Below the pieces are notes generated by a model. The model saw nothing but the letters and a program-made list of their open reading frames with translations. It made no database searches and had not been told where the DNA came from. Source: Blautia_A ammoniilytica (GTDB lineage: Bacteria > Bacillota > Clostridia > Lachnospirales > Lachnospiraceae). Taken from it: a stretch of 64,000 nt of DNA. A program made the translations under genes and the position numbers. The stretch spans positions 68,174-132,173 of the forward strand of contig NZ_JAOQJL010000007.1 of NCBI RefSeq assembly GCF_025566965.1. The letters are read 5' to 3'. Positions 9,037-17,029 of this stretch are shown here, piece after piece. Position 1 is the stretch's first letter. Each line of letters opens with the position of its first letter.

Positions 9037-10302
9037 ATGGTATTAAGGAAAAAGAGCATTCTACTGATCATGGTATTTCTGATTGGGGGTTTCGTGTGTG
9101 CCTGTGGAAAAGAAGATAGTGTTGCGGGAGAATCTCTTGTGGAAGATACGGAAGAAGTATCTTCCACGGAGGAAACAAAAAATACTGAGGAAGAGGCTGC
9201 AGTACAATGGGAAAAGGGCTACGATCTTCCGGTAGATGAACAGGAAAGGGAAGAAGCTGAGACTGACTGTAAAAAGCTGATGGAACTTTATCTTGACATT
9301 TATGAAACAGCAGATAAAGGGATAGCATCTAATGTTGTTTTGGATGATCAAACGGTTCTTGAAATTCAGAAGAAGGTAAAGGACGCAGGATATCCAATTG
9401 CTACGATGGTAACGTATTCTAACATGGAGAATTATGAAAGTGTTGACAGTTTTCTGAAAGAATGTATGGAAGGGAAAAGAGGCTCTGTGGTGATTTATGA
9501 AATCCACAATGATGGTGGACTGGGCAGAATGAAATTCATTTTTGATGGAACGGATATGTATGTTGTGAGTACAAGAGGAATCTGGAATGCTGACAACAAG
9601 CCGGGAATTTCGTACATTTCTTATACGAGACTCAAAGAATGGAAATACACGGAAAAAGGATGGTTCTGCTATGAGCTGTGTGTGCCAGAGCCGCCAGAGG
9701 TTAGTGAAATTATGGATGGAAGCTGCCTGATCAGAATAAAACCTATGACAGAGGAACAGTGTGAAATGTCTGAACGTTGTGTTCGGGGGCTTGGATATCA
9801 GGGACAGAACCTTTTGTGTTCCAACTGGAATGTAGAAAATATGAGTGAGTTGGATTATAACGGAATGTTTGAATATCTGTATGGAATGAAATATGGAGAA
9901 AAGTTCAATTCTGAAGATTATCCAAATGGCATTCCTAAAGAAGAGTTCGAAAGTCTGATTATGGAGTATCTTCCCATAACAGCGGAGCAGATACGAGAGT
10001 ACGCAGTATTTGATGAGGAAAACCAGACCTATCTTTGGGCGAGACTTGGGTGCTTCAATTATGCGCCTACCTTCTTTGGAACTTCTCTGCCGGAGGTTGT
10101 CGACATCAAAGAAAATCAAGATGGAACAGTCACATTAACAGTTGAGGCGGTCTGTGACATGGTCATTTGCGATGATGCAGTCATAACCCATGAACTTACG
10201 GTAAGGTTTGCAGAGGATGGCAGTTTTCAGTATTTGGGGAATGAAATCCTAAATGACGGAATTATGCATATACCAGATTACCAATACCGTATTAAAGAAT
10301 GA
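9037..10302 (+). CDS. exported lipoprotein, paralogue 3 of 3 (DUF6070-like)
   Basis: A 421-residue paralogue. The signal peptide MVLRKKSILLIMVFLIGGFVCAC ends in a plausible lipobox (VCAC, cysteine at 23), then an acidic Glu/Thr-rich linker and the shared domain with IPKEEFESLIMEYLPITAEQIREYA and NQDGTVTLTVEAV. It begins 4 bases after copy 2 with an AAAGGATG box, so it belongs to the same operon. The identity with copy 2 is visibly higher in the C-terminal half than with copy 1, suggesting successive tandem duplication. Function is unknown. Confidence 0.7.
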   Translation: MVLRKKSILLIMVFLIGGFVCACGKEDSVAGESLVEDTEEVSSTEETKNTEEEAAVQWEKGYDLPVDEQEREEAETDCKKLMELYLDIYETADKGIASNVVLDDQTVLEIQKKVKDAGYPIATMVTYSNMENYESVDSFLKECMEGKRGSVVIYEIHNDGGLGRMKFIFDGTDMYVVSTRGIWNADNKPGISYISYTRLKEWKYTEKGWFCYELCVPEPPEVSEIMDGSCLIRIKPMTEEQCEMSERCVRGLGYQGQNLLCSNWNVENMSELDYNGMFEYLYGMKYGEKFNSEDYPNGIPKEEFESLIMEYLPITAEQIREYAVFDEENQTYLWARLGCFNYAPTFFGTSLPEVVDIKENQDGTVTLTVEAVCDMVICDDAVITHELTVRFAEDGSFQYLGNEILNDGIMHIPDYQYRIKE

Positions 10303-10358
10303 TTTGATAATACTGGTGTTTTATGGTATTTTTACAGATATGAAGAAAGGAGACTTAC

Positions 10359-11870
10359 ATGAAATATATTTATAAAATCACGGGAAAAGTAAGTTTAATA
10401 CTATATATATTTATGTTGTATCAATTCTGGCATCTATGTCAATATGGTGGCTTGAGAAGGCATATACCGATGTTGGCGTTAGGTATAATAGGATTGGTTG
10501 GCACAGTGGTTCTCTGGCTGATTTCGAAAAGGCATAATCAAGAAGTTAATTCAGGAGATAATGGAAATAAGAAACTTTTCTATACGGAAATGATACTCCT
10601 TATAGCAGCAACTTTATTCTTTGGTGGACGTATCGTTTATTCTGCAGTTCCGTATCACGGGGCACTGTCTTGGAAACTTGATGAGTGGATGCGTAAAAAA
10701 GAAGTAGAACTGGAGCATAATAATCTTTTTGAGGATGGTGTAGAAGGGATTCTGATGGATTTGGATGAAGCATTGCAACTGCCGGAAGAACTCTATATTG
10801 CAAATAAATATCAGGTGTCATTTGATGAAAACGGAACGATTCAAAGGATTTATGCATTCATATATGGAAAAAATGAGGCTGGAGAGAAAAAAACGTATCT
10901 TATTGATTATGACGCAGACAGCAGTAATGATATGACTGTTTGGATAGATGGTAATGTGAATGGAGAATATAGTGACGATATGCGTTTGTCTCCAATGATT
11001 GAAATTTTGAACAATTCAGACTGGACGAGTCAGGTAGAGGCGTGGGCTGAAACATTTGAAGAGCAGCAGATTTATGAAATACTCTATATGGGGCGAAGAT
11101 CTTTTAGTTCAGAGGAAGGCTTACAATATATTTCGGGAGATGCAGATGGTGATGGAACTGAAACAGGAACCGGCAATTTTACTCAGCTTAGAAGCGGTGG
11201 AGAAATCGTTGGGTTTGAGGTATCTTTGCATATTCCTGATTTAAATAGTGTCACACCTGTTCGATATATTATGGAGCCTGAGTACGTCAGTCAACAAGAA
11301 TTGAAGCAGGAGAATACGATGCAGCAGGTGGAGGATGCTAAAGATACAGAAAGTTGGACTGTGGATCAAAGTGATGGAACTATGTATTTCTTTTTAGATG
11401 AAAATAATGGATGGCGTTTGGTGATAACGGATGCAGCTGCCGGAAGCAGATTTTATGTAATGGAAAAGACAATGGATGGTGGTTCTACTTGGGAATGCAT
11501 AAATGATGATCCGTTCAGTGGACAATTGGGAGTTGCAGAAGGTTTAATATTTTATGATGAGAACTTTGGGGTTGCAGGAATTACAGGCGCATCCCAGTCC
11601 TATTCCCGCTTATATGTCACTCGCGATGGCGGAAGGACCTTTGAAGAAATGAAACTTCCAATGGATCTTGTTTCAGAATTACCACAAATCGCTATCGATT
11701 GCGGATTTACGGTGGAGGATTTTGATTACCTGAATATGCCTGAAAAAGAGGACGACACATTGACGATAACGGTTACCACAGATGCAGCGGAGAAAGATGG
11801 GATTGTATTTCAGTCAACTGATTATGGAGCGACATGGGAATACAAAGGGCTTGTTCAGATAGCGAATTAA
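10359..11870 (+). CDS. membrane protein with C-terminal Asp-box (BNR) repeats
   Basis: A 503-residue protein with three hydrophobic segments in the first 100 or so residues, then a large presumably extracytoplasmic part. The C-terminal third carries three Asp-box motifs of the form S/T-x-D-x-G-x-T-W/F: TMDGGSTWE, TRDGGRTFE and STDYGATWE. These mark beta-propeller blades as in sialidase/BNR and YCF48-like proteins. No catalytic residues of a sialidase can be identified, so a binding role is more likely than hydrolysis. It follows the three paralogues after 56 bases with an AAAGGAG box and is the last gene before a strong terminator, so it is probably part of the same regulon. Confidence 0.65.
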   Translation: MKYIYKITGKVSLILYIFMLYQFWHLCQYGGLRRHIPMLALGIIGLVGTVVLWLISKRHNQEVNSGDNGNKKLFYTEMILLIAATLFFGGRIVYSAVPYHGALSWKLDEWMRKKEVELEHNNLFEDGVEGILMDLDEALQLPEELYIANKYQVSFDENGTIQRIYAFIYGKNEAGEKKTYLIDYDADSSNDMTVWIDGNVNGEYSDDMRLSPMIEILNNSDWTSQVEAWAETFEEQQIYEILYMGRRSFSSEEGLQYISGDADGDGTETGTGNFTQLRSGGEIVGFEVSLHIPDLNSVTPVRYIMEPEYVSQQELKQENTMQQVEDAKDTESWTVDQSDGTMYFFLDENNGWRLVITDAAAGSRFYVMEKTMDGGSTWECINDDPFSGQLGVAEGLIFYDENFGVAGITGASQSYSRLYVTRDGGRTFEEMKLPMDLVSELPQIAIDCGFTVEDFDYLNMPEKEDDTLTITVTTDAAEKDGIVFQSTDYGATWEYKGLVQIAN

Positions 11871-11874
11871 GAAA

Positions 11875-11915
11875 AATCGGGTAAAAGTCAGAGATTGACC
11901 TTTACCCGATTCTTT
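11875..11915. terminator. bidirectional terminator between converging operons
   Basis: AATCGGGTAAAAGTCA pairs with TTGACCTTTACCCGATT (one mismatch, GAGA loop), with T-rich sequence on the right for the plus strand and, read the other way, TTTTTC on the left. It separates the penicillin-binding protein operon from blaR1, whose stop codon is at its edge. Confidence 0.85.
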
Positions 11916-13710
11916 ATTTCCAGATATTCATGTCAGACAAGATAGACATGGTTATTTCAGTTGCGTTGCCTCCGGTAGCATCGCTGTCTGCACCAATGTT
12001 GGTAGCAAAAAAGTATGTATTATCTGCAGTTTCGATATAACCGATAAACCATCCGTTCACATCCTGGCCATCCACACGTCCGGTTCCGGTCTTTCCGTAG
12101 AATGTTCCGGCATCGGAAGAAGAAAGGCAGATGGAATCTTTTACTGCATTGATGTTTTCAGGAGCAAATCCAAAGTTGTTATTCTGCAGCTGGGTTAAAA
12201 GTTCGACTTGCTCTATTGGAGAAATTTTCAAGGAAGACTCCATCCAATAGGTGGAGAAATCACCACTTATATTTTCGTTTCCATATCCAATTTCCTGAAT
12301 ATAGTTGGAAATGTTAGCGGCTCCAAGCTGTTCGTCCACAGATTCAAAATACCAATTCACAGAGGAATTCATTGCTGACTGTAAGGTCTGGTCTGCATTC
12401 CATGCTTCAAATGGATAGGTTTCTCCATTCCATGCAATGAACGAATTTTCCGGTGTAATGATATCTTCTTCCAATCCGAACAGGGCATCGTATATCTTGT
12501 AGGTGGAGTTTGGTGCAACTCGCAGGGTGGCATGCTCCTTGTCGTGTATGCTCCATGCATCATTTTCCAAATCGTATAAAACAAAGCTGCCTTCGTATTC
12601 TCCGAAGTATGTGGAGAGGTCTACATAGGAAACATTCTCAGAAGAGGAATCCCATTGGTAGTGGCTTCCGTCTGCTGCGTATGTAGAAATAAAAGGTGCG
12701 AATCCAAGGAGAAGAACAGCAGTCAACATGAATGCAGTCATACCTTTTATTCTTTTCATAAATGTCGGCTTCTCATAAGAGGCAATGTTGATAATTCTTC
12801 GTTTCATCTGCTCCATGTTTCCACCAAGGCCGGCGGCAAACGGAAAAGGAGTAAGTGAAACCTTCTCTGCAAAGTTAATCAGTGTATTACCATAATCTTC
12901 GTAAGCATCCTCTTCAAGCATTTTCAAAACGGAAGTGTCACAGGCAACCTCTCTGTCATTACGCATTTCTTTCAGTGCATACCAGACAAGAGGATTGAAC
13001 CAATATATTACCCCGGCAAGATTCATCAGATAACTGGCAACAGCATCTTTGTGCTTATAGTGCTGCAGTTCGTGCAACAGCATATACCGCATATCGGATT
13101 CGTTGTAATCAGAGATCAGATGAATCGGCAGATAAATACATGGTTTCAAAAGTCCCACAATAATCGGGGATTTCAAAAATGCAGTACTGTAAACAGGGAT
13201 ATTTCTGTGAATTCCCATTTCCTCCAAACATCGATGATATAGTCTGCGTACCTCCGGGTTCTGAAGGGGAAGTGCAGATTTCTCCAAATTGCGTAGGCGG
13301 AGTGAGGATTTGATTACTAATATAATCATTGCAAAAATGCCTACAGTCCATATCCCTAATAATATATATCCAGCAATGGATGGTGTCTCGCTATTTACAG
13401 AAAGTGCGAAATCATTCATCCAGTCTGTATTTCCGGTCGGATGAATTCCCACAGCTTCCCCCATAGCGGTTGCGGTACCAGAAGCAGGAGAGCTTCTTAA
13501 GCTACCAAGCCACGAGAAGATTTGTGGAAATCCGATGAGACGGAACGGTATAAAGGGAACTGCCAGCAACCCAAGAAGCAGGAACCACAGATTATACTGC
13601 ATCCGGCTGGACAGGTTGTTTTTGAATATCCGCTTGGCTATCAAAAGAATTCCGATGATACCGCTGATAAATACATTGCATATTAAAAAGCGTATCATAA
13701 AATTAGCCAC
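11914..13710 (-). CDS. blaR1: BlaR1/MecR1-type beta-lactam sensor and signalling protease
   Basis: A 598-residue membrane protein that senses beta-lactams outside the cell and activates an internal zinc protease, leading to loss of the BlaI repressor. Membrane helices lie in the first 135 residues and near 230-245 and 325-341. The M56 protease motif is H213-E-L-Q-H217. From about 345 there is a class D beta-lactamase-like sensor domain with S402-T-Y-K405, S450-V-N and K540-T-G-T. All key motifs are present. The start is GTG with an AGGAGG box in the end of blaI. There is no beta-lactamase gene nearby; the likely target operon encodes a penicillin-binding protein. Confidence 0.92.
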   Translation of the reverse strand: MANFMIRFLICNVFISGIIGILLIAKRIFKNNLSSRMQYNLWFLLLGLLAVPFIPFRLIGFPQIFSWLGSLRSSPASGTATAMGEAVGIHPTGNTDWMNDFALSVNSETPSIAGYILLGIWTVGIFAMIILVIKSSLRLRNLEKSALPLQNPEVRRLYHRCLEEMGIHRNIPVYSTAFLKSPIIVGLLKPCIYLPIHLISDYNESDMRYMLLHELQHYKHKDAVASYLMNLAGVIYWFNPLVWYALKEMRNDREVACDTSVLKMLEEDAYEDYGNTLINFAEKVSLTPFPFAAGLGGNMEQMKRRIINIASYEKPTFMKRIKGMTAFMLTAVLLLGFAPFISTYAADGSHYQWDSSSENVSYVDLSTYFGEYEGSFVLYDLENDAWSIHDKEHATLRVAPNSTYKIYDALFGLEEDIITPENSFIAWNGETYPFEAWNADQTLQSAMNSSVNWYFESVDEQLGAANISNYIQEIGYGNENISGDFSTYWMESSLKISPIEQVELLTQLQNNNFGFAPENINAVKDSICLSSSDAGTFYGKTGTGRVDGQDVNGWFIGYIETADNTYFFATNIGADSDATGGNATEITMSILSDMNIWK

Positions 13711-13711
13711 G

Positions 13712-14098
13712 TTAATTTCCTCCTTTTTTTGACCTCTTGGAAAGAAGGGAACGGAGGGTGTCTATTTCTGTTTCAGACAGTCTGTCATTTTCTATATAGG
13801 CAGACAGCATGGCAGTGATATCCCCGTCATAGTATCGTTCCAGAAAAGAGTTGCTTTCCTGGCCGATGTATTCGCTTTCTTTCACGACTGGGGTATAAAC
13901 AAACACTCGGCTCTGTTTTTCATAAGTTAGAACGCCTTTTGTTACGAGACGTTTGATTAAAGTCTGTATCGTCTTAGGACTCCAGCTTGTGGTCTGTAAT
14001 AATTTATCTGTTATTTCATTGGTACTGATCGGCGCATGTTTCCATACGATTTTCATAACTTCAAATTCAGCTTCAGAAATCTGTGGTAAATCGTTCAT
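13712..14098 (-). CDS. blaI: BlaI/MecI-type transcriptional repressor
   Basis: A 128-residue dimeric winged-helix repressor of the penicillinase repressor family, of usual length. The N-terminal domain (ISEAEFEVMKIVWKHAPISTNEITDKL, then SPKTIQTLIKRLVTKGVLTYEK) is the family DNA-binding domain, and the C-terminal helices (residues 85-128) form the dimer. It sits directly before blaR1 with one base between. Its own promoter carries a TTAC-N4-GTAA dyad, so it is autoregulated. The same dyads precede the penicillin-binding protein cluster, which defines its probable regulon. Confidence 0.92.
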   Translation of the reverse strand: MNDLPQISEAEFEVMKIVWKHAPISTNEITDKLLQTTSWSPKTIQTLIKRLVTKGVLTYEKQSRVFVYTPVVKESEYIGQESNSFLERYYDGDITAMLSAYIENDRLSETEIDTLRSLLSKRSKKGGN

Positions 14099-14118
14099 TT
14101 TAAATCCCTCCTTAAATC

Positions 14119-14130
14119 TTACGGCTGTAA
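14119..14130. promoter_or_regulatory. BlaI-type operator 4
   Basis: TTACGGCTGTAA, with AAATC before and TAAAT after on the plus strand. It lies between the blaI -10 (14138-14143) and the blaI start, covering the transcription start region, so it would give autorepression of blaI-blaR1. Confidence 0.75.
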
Positions 14131-14137
14131 TAAATAT

Positions 14138-14166
14138 ATTATAGACGTTATTTATGTGGTTGTCAA
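14138..14166 (-). promoter_or_regulatory. blaI-blaR1 promoter
   Basis: On the minus strand TTGACA (14166-14161) is followed after 17 bases by TATAAT (14143-14138). Both boxes are perfect matches to the vegetative consensus, so expression must depend on repression, and operator 4 is placed just downstream to provide it. Confidence 0.85.
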
Positions 14167-14182
14167 TTTCAGAAAAAACATA

Positions 14183-14211
14183 TTGACTTGAAATCTTACT
14201 TGTGTAATAAT
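14183..14211 (+). promoter_or_regulatory. rightward BlaI-controlled promoter without an intact gene
   Basis: TTGACT (14183-14188) and TAATAAT (14205-14211) form a promoter that is nearly a copy of the one at 4206: both read TTGACTT, then AAATCTTAC, then TGTAATA. It points right, towards a short ATG frame at 14240 that runs antisense through the next gene. The gene it once served is probably missing or truncated. Confidence 0.6.
14196..14207. promoter_or_regulatory. BlaI-type operator 5
   Basis: TTACTTGTGTAA inside the spacer of the rightward promoter, in the same position relative to the -35 as operator 1 (14 bases from the start of the -35 against 13). Confidence 0.7.
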
Positions 14212-14218
14212 TGAAATA

Positions 14219-14230
14219 TTACAAGAGTAA
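14219..14230. promoter_or_regulatory. BlaI-type operator 6 (inverted)
   Basis: TTACAAGAGTAA, with the asymmetric flanks inverted (TATTAC before, GATTT after) relative to the other five copies. It lies 23 bases past operator 5, about two helical turns, so the two may be bound side by side. Confidence 0.65.
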
Positions 14231-14257
14231 GATTTGGAGATGGCAACAAAAAGAAAA

Positions 14258-14287
14258 GAACCAGAATCACAACGGATTAGCTGGTTC
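14258..14287 (-). terminator. terminator of the helix-turn-helix gene
   Basis: On the minus strand GAACCAG pairs with CTGGTTC across a 16-base loop and is followed by TTTTCTTTTTG. It lies just beyond the stop codon at 14290. Confidence 0.7.
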
Positions 14288-14289
14288 CT

Positions 14290-14637
14290 TTACTCGTTTG
14301 AATTACCTCTTTTATGTATGAGTGCTAAGAGGTATTCAATTGCTGGAAGAATCTCGGCTGCCTCTTGCTCATCACATTCCTGTAGCATCAATAACAGTTT
14401 TTGTTTTTTCAACCCATCCGTAGCAGTGTCAGGGTGGAAAATCCGGTCTGCAGGAATGTGTAAATAAGCGATGATCTGGCACAATACTTCGAACTTGGGA
14501 TTCCCACGGTCGTTTTCAATATTCAGTATTGTACGTTCATCACAACCTATTTGTTCAGCTAATGCTGCTTGAGATAGATGGGCTTCTTCTCTGGCAGCCC
14601 GAACTACCTTCGCAAGATTTTTTACATAGTCATGCAT
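14290..14637 (-). CDS. Cro/CI-family helix-turn-helix regulator
   Basis: A 115-residue protein. The N-terminal two thirds is a classic HTH_3 (XRE) domain: LAKVVRAAREEAHLSQAALAEQIGCDERTILNIENDRGNPKFEVLCQIIAYL. A helical C-terminus follows (KKQKLLLMLQECDEQEAAEILPAIEYLLAL). It binds DNA as a dimer. It is preceded by a GAGGTG ribosome binding site and a dyad TTTAC-N8-GTAAA (around 14659-14676) that could be its operator. It lies between the BlaI locus and the prophage, transcribed away from the prophage, so it may be the prophage repressor or belong to the left-hand region. Confidence 0.8.
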   Translation of the reverse strand: MHDYVKNLAKVVRAAREEAHLSQAALAEQIGCDERTILNIENDRGNPKFEVLCQIIAYLHIPADRIFHPDTATDGLKKQKLLLMLQECDEQEAAEILPAIEYLLALIHKRGNSNE

Positions 14638-14742
14638 TACAATTCACCTCAGTGCTAGTTTACACTACAGGGTAAATATTATGAATTACAATAGAGTACA
14701 GGTATAAGATGAAACGAACTACACCATAAAAGGAGAAATCAC

Positions 14743-14808
14743 ATGGAAGCAAGGAAACAGCACAGAATACGATGTTTGTTGAAGTTACTGAAATTTGCTC
14801 ATGGATAA
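14743..14808 (+). CDS. possible 21-residue basic small protein
   Basis: ATG follows AAAGGAG at good spacing and opens a frame MEARKQHRIRCLLKLLKFAHG that stops 10 bases before a very strong terminator. A start, stop and terminator in such order suggest a small expressed unit. The peptide is basic and amphipathic with no homologue I recognise. Confidence 0.35.
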   Translation: MEARKQHRIRCLLKLLKFAHG

Positions 14809-14818
14809 AAACGCATTG

Positions 14819-14870
14819 ATAGGTGTATCGCAATTCATGGAACGATAGAATTGCGATACACCTATTTTAT
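14819..14870 (+). terminator. strong rho-independent terminator
   Basis: An 18-base perfect inverted repeat, ATAGGTGTATCGCAATTC (14819-14836) and its complement (14848-14865), with an 11-base loop and a TTTTAT tail. It may mark the boundary between the left-hand region and the prophage. Confidence 0.85.
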
Positions 14871-14901
14871 ATTTCAAGAGAAAACAAGAAGGAGGCTCAT
14901 G

Positions 14902-15780
14902 ATGAAAGAGATGGAAGCAAAGACAGAAAACAGATATGAGTACAGAAAACCACAGGAAAAGAGGAAACAGATGATAGCACCGGATTTATTTGAATTTGCA
15001 TATGTACCGGATTGGTACGGACATTTAGCGGAACTGGAGAGATTGGCATTGCCGGAATCATGGAAGTTCCGAAAGCCGAGCCGGGAAACAAAGAATGCAG
15101 ACACCCCCATTTTAGAACGTTACATACATACAATTTTTCGCAAGCAGGTTATTGACTTTAATTCAGAAAGTGATCCAAGAAAGGCAGACAGTATTTTTCA
15201 TTTGGAAAACGAATGCGTCTGCTTCCATACTGGATTATACACACCTCAGTACAAGGGGATTTATGGTTATTTTGAAAGAAACAATTTTTCGGATTCTTTA
15301 AGAGATTGGTATTTTAGAGGTTTTTGTGATGAATTGTCTCCAAAGTTAAGATACATCGAGCCATTACCACAAAAGCCCGTCTATCATATGGCGCAGAGTG
15401 GCATTAACTTTAATCCAGAGTGGCCTATAAGAGTAAACGTAAATCACATATTGGGAGATGAAGAGAACCTGGAGCGTATTCCGGCTAAAATTCGGAAGGT
15501 GAAGAATTTGCCGCTATTGTTTGAAACAGCAGTAGAACTTGGAAGAAGGAAGTCGGTAATTGAACCGGGGCTTGTGGTCCCACAGGGATATCAGGGGAGA
15601 GTGCAGTATCTTCTTCCGGTTTATCTGACGAATATGCAGAAACCTGACCTTGCCATGACACTGACGGTTATGGATGGGTACTATTTGGGTAATACCTGTC
15701 TGACGTTGGAGATGGCATATTTGAATGCGAGAGTAGTTGCAAGGCCAATGGCTCCGTGGCTTACGGAACTCGTAAAATAG
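14902..15780 (+). CDS. DUF3825 domain protein
   Basis: A 292-residue protein matching what I recall as DUF3825. A charged N-terminal 25 residues is followed by FEFAYVPDWYGHLAELERLALPESW, a central part with LERYIHTIFRK, and a C-terminal half with NPEWPIRVNVNHILGDEENLERIP and LLPVYLTN. The family is found in mobile elements and near RNA-binding OST-HTH domains, and its activity is unknown. ATG 14902 (or 14899) is preferred over an upstream in-frame start because of the AAGGAGG box at 14888-14895. It is the first prophage gene and has its own terminator. Confidence 0.65.
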   Translation: MKEMEAKTENRYEYRKPQEKRKQMIAPDLFEFAYVPDWYGHLAELERLALPESWKFRKPSRETKNADTPILERYIHTIFRKQVIDFNSESDPRKADSIFHLENECVCFHTGLYTPQYKGIYGYFERNNFSDSLRDWYFRGFCDELSPKLRYIEPLPQKPVYHMAQSGINFNPEWPIRVNVNHILGDEENLERIPAKIRKVKNLPLLFETAVELGRRKSVIEPGLVVPQGYQGRVQYLLPVYLTNMQKPDLAMTLTVMDGYYLGNTCLTLEMAYLNARVVARPMAPWLTELVK

Positions 15781-15812
15781 GAAAACAGTACATAGAAACA
15801 TGGATTGAATGG

Positions 15813-15862
15813 AACACCCGACAAGATGCAATAGCTGAATTGCGCCTTGTCGGGTGTTTTTC
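15813..15862 (+). terminator. rho-independent terminator
   Basis: A 13-base stem, AACACCCGACAAG (15813-15825) with CTTGTCGGGTGTT (15846-15858), an inner GCAAT/ATTGC pair in the loop and a T run after it. It closes the DUF3825 unit. Confidence 0.9.
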
Positions 15863-15920
15863 GCTTAAAGGATGATGGACAGGCTTCCTCTCTGCTACTG
15901 AAAAAATCTCAAAAAGTTTT

Positions 15921-15949
15921 TTAAATAGGAAATGAACCTTCCTATTTAA
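15921..15949. promoter_or_regulatory. inverted repeat upstream of the DeoR-like gene
   Basis: TTAAATAGGAA and TTCCTATTTAA form a perfect 11-base inverted repeat with a 7-base spacer, 44 bases before the DeoR-like start. There is no T tail, so it is more likely an operator, perhaps for the product of the following gene, than a terminator. Confidence 0.5.
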
Positions 15950-15992
15950 CTCTTATGATGATGCCACAAAGCAGAGGAAAGGAGGTGGGCAA

Positions 15993-16331
15993 GTGTTGAA
16001 AGCGAATGAACGTAGGCAGAAGATATTGGAAATTCTGTGTGTGCGCCGTCAGGAAACGATGGAAAATCTGGCACAGGAATTCAATGTTACAACTCGTACA
16101 ATTCGGAATGATATTGAAGAATTGACACTTGCTCACCCGATTGAAACCGTGCGTGGCAGATATGGTGGAGGCGTCAGGGTTGCTGATGGCTATTATCTTG
16201 GACGTAAGTATTTAAAACCAGATCAGCAGGAACTGTTGAAGCGGCTTTCAGAAAATTTAACAGGCGAAGACCTCGCTACGATGAACAGCATCCTTTCCGA
16301 ATTTGCTTTGACAAAAAGGGCAGAGAAATAA
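15993..16331 (+). CDS. DeoR/HTH_11-type regulator
   Basis: A 112-residue protein with an N-terminal winged helix (NERRQKILEILCVRRQETMENLAQEFNVTTRTIRNDIEELTLAHPIETVRGRYGGGV), the DeoR DNA-binding signature. The sugar-sensing domain of full DeoR proteins is absent; only a short C-terminal helix pair remains. It starts with GTG behind GGAGGTG. As the first gene of the early prophage operon, with a dyad upstream, it probably controls early phage transcription. Confidence 0.8.
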   Translation: MLKANERRQKILEILCVRRQETMENLAQEFNVTTRTIRNDIEELTLAHPIETVRGRYGGGVRVADGYYLGRKYLKPDQQELLKRLSENLTGEDLATMNSILSEFALTKRAEK

Positions 16332-16361
16332 GTCCTGTCTGAAAGATGGAGGTGAAAAGAT

Positions 16362-16700
16362 TTGGAAAGGGTGTTTATCTGCAGTCCGTTCCGGGGAGCG
16401 GAAGAGAAGAATGTGGAGCTTGCCAGAAAATATGCCAGATTTGCTTATGAAAAAGGCTGTCTTCCGGTAGTGCCTCATCTGTATTTTCCACAGTTCCTAA
16501 AGGAAAGTGATGTTCAGGAACGGATGGCAGGGATTCAGTTTGGACTTTCATTGTTGAAAGAGTGCCGGGAAGTATGGGTATTTGGAGAAATAATGAGTGA
16601 AGGCATGTGTATGGAGATTGCGGAAGCTGACCATGCAGGAATTCCCATCCGGTATTTCACAAAGCAAAACGGAGAATTTGTGGAAAGGAGCAGTTTATGA
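16362..16700 (+). CDS. DUF4406-like nucleoside-deoxyribosyltransferase-fold protein
   Basis: A 112-residue protein opening MERVFICSPFRGAEEKNVELARKYARFAYEKG, with a central GIQFGLSLLKECREVWVFG and EAGIP-like end. This matches DUF4406/DUF7768, which shares a fold with nucleoside 2-deoxyribosyltransferases. Its role in phages is unknown and may concern nucleotides. The start is TTG with a GGAGGTG box 8 bases away. It overlaps the next gene by 4 bases (ATGA). Confidence 0.65.
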   Translation: MERVFICSPFRGAEEKNVELARKYARFAYEKGCLPVVPHLYFPQFLKESDVQERMAGIQFGLSLLKECREVWVFGEIMSEGMCMEIAEADHAGIPIRYFTKQNGEFVERSSL

Positions 16701-17029
16701 GCGAGGAATTGTTGAAAATTGCAGATGGTCTTTTGGCGGTTTCGGAAGGAGTCCGTGCCCTCGCAGGAAAGGCACATTCATGTAATTGTAGTAAAAATCA
16801 GGAAGAAGAACGAGGGCAGAAGGATGAAGAAAGCGGAAATGAGAAGAGTCAGGAGAAACAAGAGAATGCCGTTACCATTGAACAGGTCCGTGCGGTCATG
16901 GCATCCAAATCGCAGGATGGAAAAACGCAGCAGGTCAAAGCGCTGATTCAAAAGTATGGGGCAGATAAGCTATCCGGGGTACAGCCGGAGAAATATGCAG
17001 ATTTGCTTCGTGATGCAAAGGCTCTTTAA
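16697..17029 (+). CDS. conserved phage protein of unknown function
   Basis: A 110-residue acidic protein. A helical N-terminus (MSEELLKIADGLLAVSEGVRALAG) is followed by a Glu/Lys/Gln-rich linker (residues 33-57) and a C-terminal helical module (TIEQVRAVMASKSQDGKTQQVKALIQKYGADKLSGVQPEKYADLLRDAKAL). It is translationally coupled to both neighbours (4-base and 1-base overlaps), in the replication operon. No enzymatic motif is seen. The C-terminal module looks like a small binding domain seen in recombination-associated phage proteins. Confidence 0.6.
   Translation: MSEELLKIADGLLAVSEGVRALAGKAHSCNCSKNQEEERGQKDEESGNEKSQEKQENAVTIEQVRAVMASKSQDGKTQQVKALIQKYGADKLSGVQPEKYADLLRDAKAL

Noticed and set aside
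9061..10119. A 352-codon open frame on the minus strand
   Set aside because: It lies wholly opposite the third lipoprotein-like gene, has no ribosome binding site, and its translation is rich in Phe, His and Ile as expected of a shadow frame.
11914..14098. A beta-lactamase locus
   Set aside because: The only beta-lactamase-like sequence is the sensor domain of BlaR1. No separate beta-lactamase gene is present in the window.
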